Positions 7,894 through 15,242 of a stretch of DNA of 63,688 nt are shown piece by piece. The stretch is from UBA1731 sp964440985 (lineage in GTDB: Bacteria > Verrucomicrobiota > Kiritimatiellia > RFP12 > UBA1067). The stretch is from positions 1 through 63,688 of the forward strand of contig CAYTWE010000007.1 of the NCBI GenBank assembly GCA_964440985.1, in the 5' to 3' direction. The number at the start of each line of letters is the position of its first letter. The first letter of the stretch is position 1. The notes beneath the pieces are model-generated. The model was not told the origin of the DNA and ran no database searches. It saw only the letters and a list, made by a program, of their open reading frames with translations. The translations under genes and the position numbers were made by a program.

Positions 7894-7904
7894 CTGGTTA
7901 AGGG

Positions 7905-9200
7905 TCAGATGTGCGTGAAGGCGTCGTCAAGCGCACCGATGATGTCGTCCACATGCTCTATTCCGACGGAAAGGCGGATAAGCTCCGGGACTGTGCCGCT
8001 CTTGACAAGATCCTCCTCCGAAAGCTGCGAGTGCGTTGTCGACGCCGGATGTATTATGAGACTCTTGGCGTCCCCGACGTTCGCCAGAAGCGAGAAGATG
8101 TCCCCGTTCGCGGCATCGGCGAACCTGCGGGCGACATCCGCGCCGCCCTTCACGCCGAACACGACTACGCCGCCACCGCCGGACGGCAGATATTTCGCCG
8201 CAAGCTCCGGCTCGGTGAGCGTCGGATATTTCACCCATGCCACCTTCGGATGCCCCTGCAGATACTTCGCGACGGCCAGCGCATTCTCAGAATGTTTTGC
8301 GACGCGAAGCGGAAGCGACTCGACGCCCTGAAGGAACAGCCATGCGGCGTCCGGCGCAAGTGTCGGTCCCTGGTTGCGTATGCCGACTGTCAGCAACCTT
8401 ATAGAGAATGCGATTGGGCGCAGCGGTTCGGGCAGATCGTGCGCAAACCGCAGACCGTGATAGCCGGCATCAGGTTCGTTGTACAGCGCAAACTTCGGAT
8501 CTGTCCAGTCGAACTTCCCTGCGTCCACGACCACGCCGCCGATGCCGGCGCCGTGTCCGCCTATCCACTTGGAAAGCGAATGTATCACAATGTCAGCGCC
8601 ATGCTCTATCGGACGCAGCAGCGTCGGCGGCGTGAAGGTGGCGTCCACAACAAGCGGGAGGTGATGCCTCTTCGCGATGGCGGCATAGCCTTCAATGTCG
8701 GCGATGTCAAGCGCCGGATTTCCGACCGTCTCGATGTAGATGAGCCGCGTCTTCGCGTTGATCGCCGCCTCCACGGCCGCGAAGTCGTTCACCGGAGTGA
8801 AGTTCACCTTTATGCCGGAGTTCGGAAGGATCGCGTCGAACTGCGAGAACGTGCCGCCGTAAAGGTTGTTCGCCGATACGATTTCATCGCCGACCTTTGC
8901 GATGTTCGTTATCGTGAAGTAGATCGCCGCCGTGCCGGATGCAAGCGTCTTCGCCGCCGCGCCGCCCTCAAGCGCCGCGAGGCGCTTCTCAAGCACGTCG
9001 TTCGTAGGGTTCATGAGACGTGCATAGATGTTGCCCAGCTCCCGGAGAGCAAACAGATCCGCCCCGTGCTTGGAGTCCCTGAAATTGTACGCCGTCGTCC
9101 GGTACACCGGAACCGCACGCGAATTTGTCGCAGGGTCGCCGTGCGCATTCTGTCCGGCATGAACCGCCAACGTCTCGATGTGATATTTTCTGTCGCTCAT
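7905..9200 (-). CDS. metY: O-acetylhomoserine sulfhydrylase
   Basis: This 431-aa Cys/Met-metabolism PLP enzyme makes homocysteine from O-acetylhomoserine and sulfide. It has the PLP lysine in HSLSKWIGGHGAGIGG, the conserved YARLMNPTNDVLEKRLAALE and the AGIGGVVVDAGKFDW insert typical of MetY rather than MetB or MetC. Length is normal. The ATG at 9200 follows GAAAGGAGCATCAGAG. The promoter (TATACT at 9240-9245, TGCCAA at 9263-9268, 17-nt spacer) is overlapped by a pair of 12-bp direct repeats that may be an operator. Confidence 0.93.
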   Translation of the reverse strand: MSDRKYHIETLAVHAGQNAHGDPATNSRAVPVYRTTAYNFRDSKHGADLFALRELGNIYARLMNPTNDVLEKRLAALEGGAAAKTLASGTAAIYFTITNIAKVGDEIVSANNLYGGTFSQFDAILPNSGIKVNFTPVNDFAAVEAAINAKTRLIYIETVGNPALDIADIEGYAAIAKRHHLPLVVDATFTPPTLLRPIEHGADIVIHSLSKWIGGHGAGIGGVVVDAGKFDWTDPKFALYNEPDAGYHGLRFAHDLPEPLRPIAFSIRLLTVGIRNQGPTLAPDAAWLFLQGVESLPLRVAKHSENALAVAKYLQGHPKVAWVKYPTLTEPELAAKYLPSGGGGVVVFGVKGGADVARRFADAANGDIFSLLANVGDAKSLIIHPASTTHSQLSEEDLVKSGTVPELIRLSVGIEHVDDIIGALDDAFTHI

Positions 9201-9239
9201 CTCTGATGCTCCTTTCGCTTTTTCCTGAAAACGGAGCGA

Positions 9240-9291
9240 AGTATAGCACCATGCGACAACCATTGGCATATCAGATGTATGCCATATCTGA
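9240..9291 (-). promoter_or_regulatory. metY promoter with two 12-bp direct repeats
   Basis: The -10 is TATACT (9240-9245) and the -35 is TGCCAA (9263-9268). TGGCATATCAGA at 9264-9275 and TGCCATATCTGA at 9280-9291 match at 10 of 12 positions with a 16-bp period, and the first covers the -35. This looks like a tandem operator for a sulfur-responsive regulator; which one is not known. Confidence 0.5.
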
Positions 9292-9357
9292 CATAGGTTG
9301 AATCTATGGGCGCAGATGAGATGAACGAACGGCGTTCAGCGCAGTGCGCAAAAAGAA

Positions 9358-9389
9358 AAGCATCTTCCGCCATGCGCCAGAAGATGCTT
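9358..9389 (-). terminator. rho-independent terminator of the low-Mr phosphatase gene
   Basis: A 10-bp perfect stem (AAGCATCTTC with GAAGATGCTT, 12-nt loop) is followed on the minus strand by TTCTTTTTG, shortly after the stop at 9417. Confidence 0.8.
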
Positions 9390-9416
9390 CGCGTTGATGT
9401 TGGCGTCAATCAATGT

Positions 9417-9878
9417 TCACACGAGGGACGACAGCAGCCCTTGGCATCCGGAGAGCACATCGCTCCACGTCGCCTCGAAATCGCCGGTATACCACGGATC
9501 GGCAACCTCGCCGTCGCGCCCGGCGTATTCCAGGAGCAGATGTATCTTGCCGCGATCCTCCGGATATACAAGGCGCATAAGATCCGCCCGGTTGAAGCGA
9601 TCCATCCCTATCAGAAGATCGTATTCCCTCGCCTTCGCCGGGGTTAGCAGCCATGCCTGCCGCGAAGTGAACGGGACACCGTGCAGACGAAGCGTCCTGC
9701 GGGTGCCGCTGTGTACGTCTGCGCCTGAACCGTCATGGCGGATGTTGTCCGGATGAAGCGCCGCAGACGCAACCTCAACGTCCGTGCGCCCTGCCTTCGC
9801 AAGCAGGTCTTTCATGACAAACTCGGCCATCGGCGAACGGCAGATGTTTCCGTGGCAGAGAAAAAGTATCTTCGTCAT
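9417..9878 (-). CDS. low-molecular-weight protein-tyrosine phosphatase
   Basis: This 153-aa protein has the LMW-PTP active-site loop near its N-terminus (FLCHGNICRS; nucleophile Cys8, Arg14). The general-acid Asp is near the C-terminus in EVADPWYTGDF. Bacterial members dephosphorylate BY-kinases and related proteins that control polysaccharide export, but no kinase gene is nearby. Length and motif order are normal. It is followed by a strong terminator, so it is probably transcribed alone or as the last gene after pta. Confidence 0.9.
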   Translation of the reverse strand: MTKILFLCHGNICRSPMAEFVMKDLLAKAGRTDVEVASAALHPDNIRHDGSGADVHSGTRRTLRLHGVPFTSRQAWLLTPAKAREYDLLIGMDRFNRADLMRLVYPEDRGKIHLLLEYAGRDGEVADPWYTGDFEATWSDVLSGCQGLLSSLV

Positions 9879-9953
9879 CTTGCGTCCAAGCCTATCTTGT
9901 CCAAATGATGCGCCCTGATTCGCCGTCTGATCGGCAGATGTGCGACCTGCGGT

Positions 9954-10946
9954 TCAGGAGGCCTGCACCGCCGTCATCGCGACGGTGTTGACTATGTCGT
10001 CCGTGGAGCATCCACGCGACAGGTCGTTGCACGGTCGGGCAAGCCCCTGAAGGACGGCGAAGCAGTTCGCGCCGCCGATTCGCTGCGTTATCTTGTACCC
10101 GATGTTCCCGGACTGCAGATCCGGGAATATGAGCACATTGGCGCGTCCGCCCACAGGGCTGCCCTTCGCCTTCAGCTCGGCGACTTCAGGCACGAGCGCG
10201 GCGTCAAGCTGAAGCTCTCCATCCAGAACGAGGTCAGGCGCAAGGGATCGGGCAATCTCCGTCGCATTGCGAACCTTATCCACGAGCGCATGATCTGCAC
10301 TGCCCTTTGTCGAGAACGACAGAAGTGCGACACGCGGCTCCGCGATTCCGCACAGCGTCCGCGCTGTGTCCGCCGCAGCCACCGCGATGTTCGCCAGCTC
10401 TTCGGCGTTCGGACACGGATTGACGACGCAATCCGCGTAGACGAGAAGCCCACCCGCACCTATGGACTTGTTTCCGCACTCCACAAGAAAACTCGACGAG
10501 ACAAGCTTCAATCCGGGTTTGGTCTTGATTATCTGAAGTGCAGGACGCAGCATATCTCCTGTGGAATGGACAGCTCCGGAGACAAGGCCGTCTGCATCTC
10601 CGAGCTTGACCATCATGATTCCAAAATACATCGGATCGGCGACAAGCTCAGCCGCCTTGCCTTCAGTCACGCCCTTTTCCTTTCGCAACGCGTAAAGTTC
10701 CTGCGCATAGGCAGCGGTCCTGGAATCTGTCGCAGGGTTGACTATACCGACACCTGCGAGATCAATGCCGCCCTTCGATGCGACAGCGGAGATTTCGGCA
10801 GGATCGCCAAGCAGGACGGGCTTTGCCAGCCCTTCACGAACAAGAATCGCCGCCGCCGCAACCGTACGCGGCTCATCACCCTCAGGCAGCACGATCGTCT
10901 TGACGTTCGCCTTTGCCTTGCGCCATATGACATCTATCAAACTCAT
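9954..10946 (-). CDS. pta: phosphate acetyltransferase
   Basis: This 330-aa protein is a short-form Pta (EutD-like, lacking the N-terminal regulatory domain), with IVLPEGDEPRT near residue 20 and the PTA_PTB core (GDADGLVSGAVHSTGDMLRP, SSFLVECG, FPDLQSGNIGYK). It interconverts acyl-CoA and acyl-phosphate. The ATG at 10946 has a GGAGGTGCTCAAG ribosome site. It lies 28 nt downstream of a butyrate-kinase-type gene, so the pair would turn acetyl-CoA or another short acyl-CoA into carboxylate plus ATP. Confidence 0.92.
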   Translation of the reverse strand: MSLIDVIWRKAKANVKTIVLPEGDEPRTVAAAAILVREGLAKPVLLGDPAEISAVASKGGIDLAGVGIVNPATDSRTAAYAQELYALRKEKGVTEGKAAELVADPMYFGIMMVKLGDADGLVSGAVHSTGDMLRPALQIIKTKPGLKLVSSSFLVECGNKSIGAGGLLVYADCVVNPCPNAEELANIAVAAADTARTLCGIAEPRVALLSFSTKGSADHALVDKVRNATEIARSLAPDLVLDGELQLDAALVPEVAELKAKGSPVGGRANVLIFPDLQSGNIGYKITQRIGGANCFAVLQGLARPCNDLSRGCSTDDIVNTVAMTAVQAS

Positions 10947-10974
10947 CTTGAGCACCTCCATCAAAACATCAAAC

Positions 10975-12081
10975 CTACAGCCCGATATCGCCGAAGCCGT
11001 CCCACACGTTCCGCCCTTCATAGCGACGCGGGGTCAGCTCACCGTTCAGGACGCGCAGCGCCGGATAGGCCATCGCCTCCTGCTCCATCTCACCGGGATA
11101 CGTCTCGATGGGTGCGATGAATCCGCAGCGTCGGCGAACGCCCTCGACGACATCATCGAAACGCAGGAGGCCGCCGGTAAGCAGTATCGCATCGACCTGT
11201 CCGCACAGGACTGCGCTCATCTCGCCGATCATCTTGCATACCTGATAGATCATCGTCTGCCACACGAGCGTTGCCTTGCGGTCGCCCGCATCAACCTTTG
11301 CGTGGATCACATCGGAGTTGGACGTGCCGAAGAGATCCACGAATCCGCCGGCGCGTGTGCAGCGGAGTCTTACCTCCTCCATCGAATGGGAATCGATGTA
11401 GTCCAAAAGCTGCAGAGCCGGCACAGAGCCTATGCGGGTCGGGGTAAACGCACCCTCTCCATCCGCACCCATGTTGCCGTCGATCATGCGGCCGCGCTCA
11501 TGCGCTCCGACCGTAATGCCGCCGTCGATGTGCGCCACGATGAAGTTGCAGTCCTCATAGCGGCGGCCGATCTTCTCCGCATGGTACTCCGCCACAGCCT
11601 TCTGGTTGAGGACGTGCGAATGCGGAGTGCGATACACGCCCTTTATCCCCGTGAGACGCGCCAGCTCTCCGTACTCGTCGACATTCGTCGGATTGAGAGT
11701 GTACGCAGGCCTGCCGTACTCCTGAGCAAACCGCCACGCCAGCATCACGCCAAGTTTCGCCGGATGCTCAGATCCGCCGACGCCCGCGACGGTGTCCGCG
11801 TAGAGCCTTTCGTCGATGACCGTGATCCCTCCAGGCTGCGTACATGCGCTGCCGCCGCGTCCGACAAAGGCGTCGACGGATTCAGGCGACACGCCGCATT
11901 CCTTCAGCTGTGCGACAATCAGGTCATAGCGGAACTGCTCCTGATCGTTCACATGGGCGAACTTCAGAAGAACCGAGGAATCATGGAACACGTTCTTCTC
12001 GAACATGACTTTCCGGTCTTCAAACAGACTGACCTTGGTCGATGTGGATCCGGGATTGATTACCAGTATCTTCTTTGACAT
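10975..12081 (-). CDS. buk: butyrate kinase
   Basis: This 368-aa ASKHA-family acyl kinase has the phosphate-binding NPGSTSTKVSLF near residue 12, VGRGGSACTQPGG, AHIDGGITVGAHERGR and a C-terminal LTGGLLRFDDVV adenosine motif. These match butyrate/branched-chain acyl kinase rather than acetate kinase AckA. It makes ATP from acyl-phosphate. It pairs with pta rather than with a phosphotransbutyrylase, so acetate, propionate or butyrate are all possible products. The start at 12081 is set by the conserved MSKKILVINPG; the longer frame has no ribosome site. Confidence 0.92.
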   Translation of the reverse strand: MSKKILVINPGSTSTKVSLFEDRKVMFEKNVFHDSSVLLKFAHVNDQEQFRYDLIVAQLKECGVSPESVDAFVGRGGSACTQPGGITVIDERLYADTVAGVGGSEHPAKLGVMLAWRFAQEYGRPAYTLNPTNVDEYGELARLTGIKGVYRTPHSHVLNQKAVAEYHAEKIGRRYEDCNFIVAHIDGGITVGAHERGRMIDGNMGADGEGAFTPTRIGSVPALQLLDYIDSHSMEEVRLRCTRAGGFVDLFGTSNSDVIHAKVDAGDRKATLVWQTMIYQVCKMIGEMSAVLCGQVDAILLTGGLLRFDDVVEGVRRRCGFIAPIETYPGEMEQEAMAYPALRVLNGELTPRRYEGRNVWDGFGDIGL

Positions 12082-12173
12082 GCTGTCGTCTTCGCTCCGT
12101 TGTTTATGGATGTTCTGATAAGCCCTATGACGTTTCCACCGGCGATTCGGCCATGCGTCGCCGCAGATTTGCA

Positions 12174-13481
12174 TCAACAGTGAAGAAGCCTCCGCGAAGC
12201 GTCCATTACGTCCGTCCTCGCCCTTTCAATGTCGATTGACGCATACTTTCCGCCATCGTACAGGATGCGTCCGTCAACAATCGTCATCGTAACGTCAGAG
12301 GCCTGTGCGCAGTAGACGATGGCGTTCGGTATGTCCACCGCCGGCTGAAGGTGCGGTTTTTCGAGATCGATGACGCAAAGATCCGCACATCTTCCGACAG
12401 CCACCTCGCCGGAATTTGTCCGTCCAAGGGCGCGGGCGCCGTTCACTGTCGCCATGTCAATTACGTCCGCAGCGCCGAGCACCGCAGGATCGTGCGCCAA
12501 GCCCTTGTGCACGAGAGCGGCGATGTGCATCTCCTCGAACATGTTCAGGTTGTCGTTGGAGGCGCACCCGTCCGTTCCGAGGGCGACGTTCACGCCAAGC
12601 TCCATGGCGGCGGCGATGCGTGCGAACCCGCTGCCGAGCTTCATGTTGCTTGACGGGTTGTGGACGAGGGTGACGCCGTGTTCGCGCATGATCCTGAAGT
12701 CGTCATCCGTCGCCCACACGCAATGAGCGGCATAGCCGCCAAAATCGAGAAGTCCGACGTCCGCGAGATACGCCGTTGGCGTCTTCCCGTGCCGGGAGAT
12801 GCACTCGTCGTGCTCGCGCCGCGTCTCGGAGACGTGCACATGCAGCGGGCGCCCCATTTCGCGGTTCGCGGCGGCAAGTTCGCGGCAGAACCGTTCATCG
12901 GTGAGATACTCCGAGTGTATGCAGACATCCGCGACAACGCCGCCATGACATCCGTCCATCCACCTCTTCGTGAAATCCACGCAATCCTCAAGACGCCCGG
13001 CAACATTCAGTCCCACACGGCATATGTTCGCCTTGAACCCTGTCTCCTCGAACACCCTGCCGCCGGCATCCTGGAAATCGTACATGTCCGCAACGCACAC
13101 AGTTCCGCCGGAAAGCATTTCGGCCACGCCCCACCGAACGCCGATCTCGACGTCACGACGCGTCAGCTTGGCCTCCACCGGAAATATCGCTTCGTTCAAC
13201 CAGCGGTCAAGGGGAAGGCCACATCCAAGACCGCGAAGCAGCGTCATCGCGGTATGGCCGTGCGCATTGAAGATTCCCGGCATCACGAGAGCGCCGTGAA
13301 GCCTTTTCACGACGGCGCCGCCGGAAGGCGTGATCTCCTTACCGATCCCGGCGATCACGCCATCGCGAACGAGGATATCCCCCTCTCCGATCGTGTGGTC
13401 GGGACGCAGAAAACGGCATCCGGCAAGCAGAAGTTCGGAAGGCCGTTCGCAATTTCCGCCCGATTTCACGTCATCGTTCAC
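12174..13481 (-). CDS. mtaD: 5-methylthioadenosine/S-adenosylhomocysteine deaminase-like amidohydrolase
   Basis: This 435-aa metal-dependent amidohydrolase of the MtaD/TrzA group has the HGH metal ligands in GIFNAHGHTAMTLLRG, the HVHVSETRREHDE histidine, AAHCVW, and the ALGTDGCASNDNLNMFEEM aspartate region. Family members deaminate MTA or SAH to inosine forms, recycling SAM by-products. The start is a GTG at 13481 overlapping the DUF456 stop as GTGA, indicating translational coupling; the frame stays open further upstream inside DUF456. The neighbours prmA (SAM-dependent) upstream and buk-pta downstream suggest one transcript. Confidence 0.85.
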   Translation of the reverse strand: MNDDVKSGGNCERPSELLLAGCRFLRPDHTIGEGDILVRDGVIAGIGKEITPSGGAVVKRLHGALVMPGIFNAHGHTAMTLLRGLGCGLPLDRWLNEAIFPVEAKLTRRDVEIGVRWGVAEMLSGGTVCVADMYDFQDAGGRVFEETGFKANICRVGLNVAGRLEDCVDFTKRWMDGCHGGVVADVCIHSEYLTDERFCRELAAANREMGRPLHVHVSETRREHDECISRHGKTPTAYLADVGLLDFGGYAAHCVWATDDDFRIMREHGVTLVHNPSSNMKLGSGFARIAAAMELGVNVALGTDGCASNDNLNMFEEMHIAALVHKGLAHDPAVLGAADVIDMATVNGARALGRTNSGEVAVGRCADLCVIDLEKPHLQPAVDIPNAIVYCAQASDVTMTIVDGRILYDGGKYASIDIERARTDVMDASRRLLHC

Positions 13482-13960
13482 GACATTCCCCTGAAAACCG
13501 CAACCGCAAGCCAGCCGGCACAGGCCGCACAGTACACAACCTTCAGCAGAACTCCGCACAGAAACCCAAGCAATGCGCCGAATCCGCCGGAAAGCGACGG
13601 GGCAAGTCTCTTGCCGGACGCCATCTCTCCCGCAACCGCTCCGATGAACGGGCCAAGAAGCACACCCCACGGCAGAAAGAACATCCCGGCAAAAGTGCCG
13701 ATTGTGCAACCAATCACTCCCCAGCGAGAGCAGTTGAACCTCTTTGCGCCGTACGCAGGGATCACGTAGTCAAGCAGAAGGACTGCCGCACACGCAACGC
13801 CCAGCACTACGCAGACCGACATTGAAGGCGCAAAGCGCGACAGCAGCATTACGAGGACGCCCCCATATGCAAGCGCTGGCCCCGGAATGGCCGGCACCAC
13901 GCATCCTATGAATCCAATCAGGATCAGGATCAGAGAGATCAGCGCATAGACCGCATCCAT
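13478..13960 (-). CDS. DUF456 membrane protein
   Basis: This 160-aa protein is almost entirely hydrophobic, with about five transmembrane segments. It has the DUF456 hallmarks GFIGCVVPAIPGPALAYGG at the N-terminus and the glycine-rich GVLLGPFIGAVAGE near residue 105. The family's function is not known. It starts 12 nt after prmA and its stop overlaps the GTG of the deaminase gene, so it belongs to that operon. Confidence 0.85.
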   Translation of the reverse strand: MDAVYALISLILILIGFIGCVVPAIPGPALAYGGVLVMLLSRFAPSMSVCVVLGVACAAVLLLDYVIPAYGAKRFNCSRWGVIGCTIGTFAGMFFLPWGVLLGPFIGAVAGEMASGKRLAPSLSGGFGALLGFLCGVLLKVVYCAACAGWLAVAVFRGMS

Positions 13961-13972
13961 GGGAAATTCCGG

Positions 13973-14836
13973 TTATTTCGCAAAAAGCCCAGTGCGCCAT
14001 TCACCGACGAGCATGGAGGAACGCTCATTGAAGCCACGCCTCTCGTACTCAGCCTTGACTTCCGGATAAAGTTCATCGAGGATTCCGGAGAGAATCAAGC
14101 TCCCGCCCGGCTTGACCAGTGCAGATATCCGCTCCGCAAAACGGATCAGAACCGGTCCAAGAACGTTTGCCGCCACAAAATCCGCCGGCGGTATATCTCC
14201 GCTGCCGGCCATTATCCCCGAAAGGTCTCCGCGGAAGAACGTCACGTCCGCGCCATTCGCCGCCGCAGTCTCCGACGCAACCCGCACGGCGTCCGCATCG
14301 ATGTCAAACCCGCGCACGTCGCCGAAACCGAGAAGCTTCGCCGCCACGGCAAGTATACCGCTCCCGCAGCCCACATCAAGAAACGTCGGGCGGATATCGG
14401 CAGCCGCGATGTACTCAAGGCAAGCCCTCGTTGTCGCATGGTTGCCGGTTCCAAACGCCATCCCGGGATCAATGCGCAACACCTTCTGCCCGTCCGTCGG
14501 CTCATACTTCTCCCACGCCGGCACAACAGCAAGACGCGGCGAAAGAACGGTGGTCTTGAAATGCAGACGATAGGAAAGCGTCCAGTCCTCGTCCGGAAAG
14601 GTGCGAACCTTTATCTCCGGATCTATCCCGATGATGTCGAGGGCGGACTTCAGCGCCGCAATGGCCGCGTTCCGCATCGCACCGCCATCCCCTTCCGGCT
14701 CAGGGAAGAAGATCTGCATCGTCGTCGCGGATTCCTCGATGTCGCGGTACGAAGACAAAACGAAATCCCCTCCATCGAATACTTCGAAGAGGGGATTGAC
14801 GCATTGTTCGTCAACCGAACAATAGACGCACGTCAT
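13973..14836 (-). CDS. prmA: ribosomal protein L11 methyltransferase
   Basis: This 287-aa class I SAM methyltransferase trimethylates ribosomal protein L11. It has the SAM motif I FLDVGCGSGILAVAA, the preceding PrmA signature DPGMAFGTGNHATTRACLEY, and the substrate-site motif FVAANVLGPVLI (NxxxxP-type loop). The N-terminal domain is shorter and less typical than the E. coli one, beginning MTCVYCSVDEQCVNP with two extra cysteines. It lies 9 nt downstream of a gene for a small basic protein that may itself be ribosomal. Confidence 0.9.
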   Translation of the reverse strand: MTCVYCSVDEQCVNPLFEVFDGGDFVLSSYRDIEESATTMQIFFPEPEGDGGAMRNAAIAALKSALDIIGIDPEIKVRTFPDEDWTLSYRLHFKTTVLSPRLAVVPAWEKYEPTDGQKVLRIDPGMAFGTGNHATTRACLEYIAAADIRPTFLDVGCGSGILAVAAKLLGFGDVRGFDIDADAVRVASETAAANGADVTFFRGDLSGIMAGSGDIPPADFVAANVLGPVLIRFAERISALVKPGGSLILSGILDELYPEVKAEYERRGFNERSSMLVGEWRTGLFAK

Positions 14837-14845
14837 GGCCGTACG

Positions 14846-15061
14846 TTACTTGGCGGCGCGCTTGGCGAGCATCTTCTTGACGGCGGTCGGACGCTGCACG
14901 AGCACACGCACGCTCTCATCGCTCATGATCTTGACCTCGTCCTCACCAAGACCGAACTTGACGAGACGACGACGCTGCGCGGAACGCTTGCGAGCCTTTC
15001 CTGCAGGCGTCTTGCACGGACGGACGTGCGATTCCTTGCGTAGTGTACGACCTGTACCCAT
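14846..15061 (-). CDS. small basic protein, probably ribosome-associated
   Basis: This 71-aa protein is very rich in Lys and Arg (RKESHVRPCKTPAGKARKR, AQRRRLVKFGLGEDEVKIM). It resembles the size and composition of the small basic proteins found throughout the PVC group near translation genes, but I cannot assign it to a named ribosomal protein family. It begins 30 nt after the 3' end of a tRNA gene and has an AAGGATAGAACA ribosome site. It is directly followed by prmA. Both neighbours point to a translation role; that is inference from context. Confidence 0.75.
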   Translation of the reverse strand: MGTGRTLRKESHVRPCKTPAGKARKRSAQRRRLVKFGLGEDEVKIMSDESVRVLVQRPTAVKKMLAKRAAK

Positions 15062-15091
15062 TGTTCTATCCTTCTTTATTCTTTCTAAAAA

Positions 15092-15167
15092 TGGTGGCGA
15101 GAAAGGGGATCGAACCCTTGACCTTAGGCTTATGAGTCCTGCGCTCTACCGACTGAGCTATCTCGCC
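15092..15167 (-). tRNA. tRNA with CAT anticodon (elongator Met, or Ile2)
   Basis: This is a 76-nt cloverleaf with encoded CCA, acceptor stem GGCGAGA/TCTCGCC, D stem GCTC/GAGC, anticodon loop CTCATAA and T arm AAGGG-TTCGATC-CCCTT. CAT reads Met, or Ile after lysidine modification; sequence alone does not settle which. The anticodon stem is imperfect: positions 31-39 are A-G and 27-43 are C-A, leaving three pairs. It is transcribed directly ahead of the small basic protein gene. Confidence 0.9.
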
Positions 15168-15179
15168 TTTGAGACGCAT

Positions 15180-15208
15180 AAGATATCAAATCAGCGTTCG
15201 CAAGTCAA
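15180..15208 (-). promoter_or_regulatory. promoter of the CAT tRNA
   Basis: On the minus strand TTGACT, a 17-nt spacer and TATCTT form a sigma-70 type promoter ending 12 nt before the tRNA 5' end. The TTTGATATC around the -10 is shared with the tRNA-Ala promoter. Confidence 0.7.
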
Positions 15209-15242
15209 TAGCCCAAGTGAAAACTTCCAACATTTTTTTAAG

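Noticed and set aside
13482..13709. 76-codon N-terminal extension of the amidohydrolase
   Set aside because: It lies inside DUF456 in another frame, is Cys/Arg-rich, and the GTGA overlap gives a better start.
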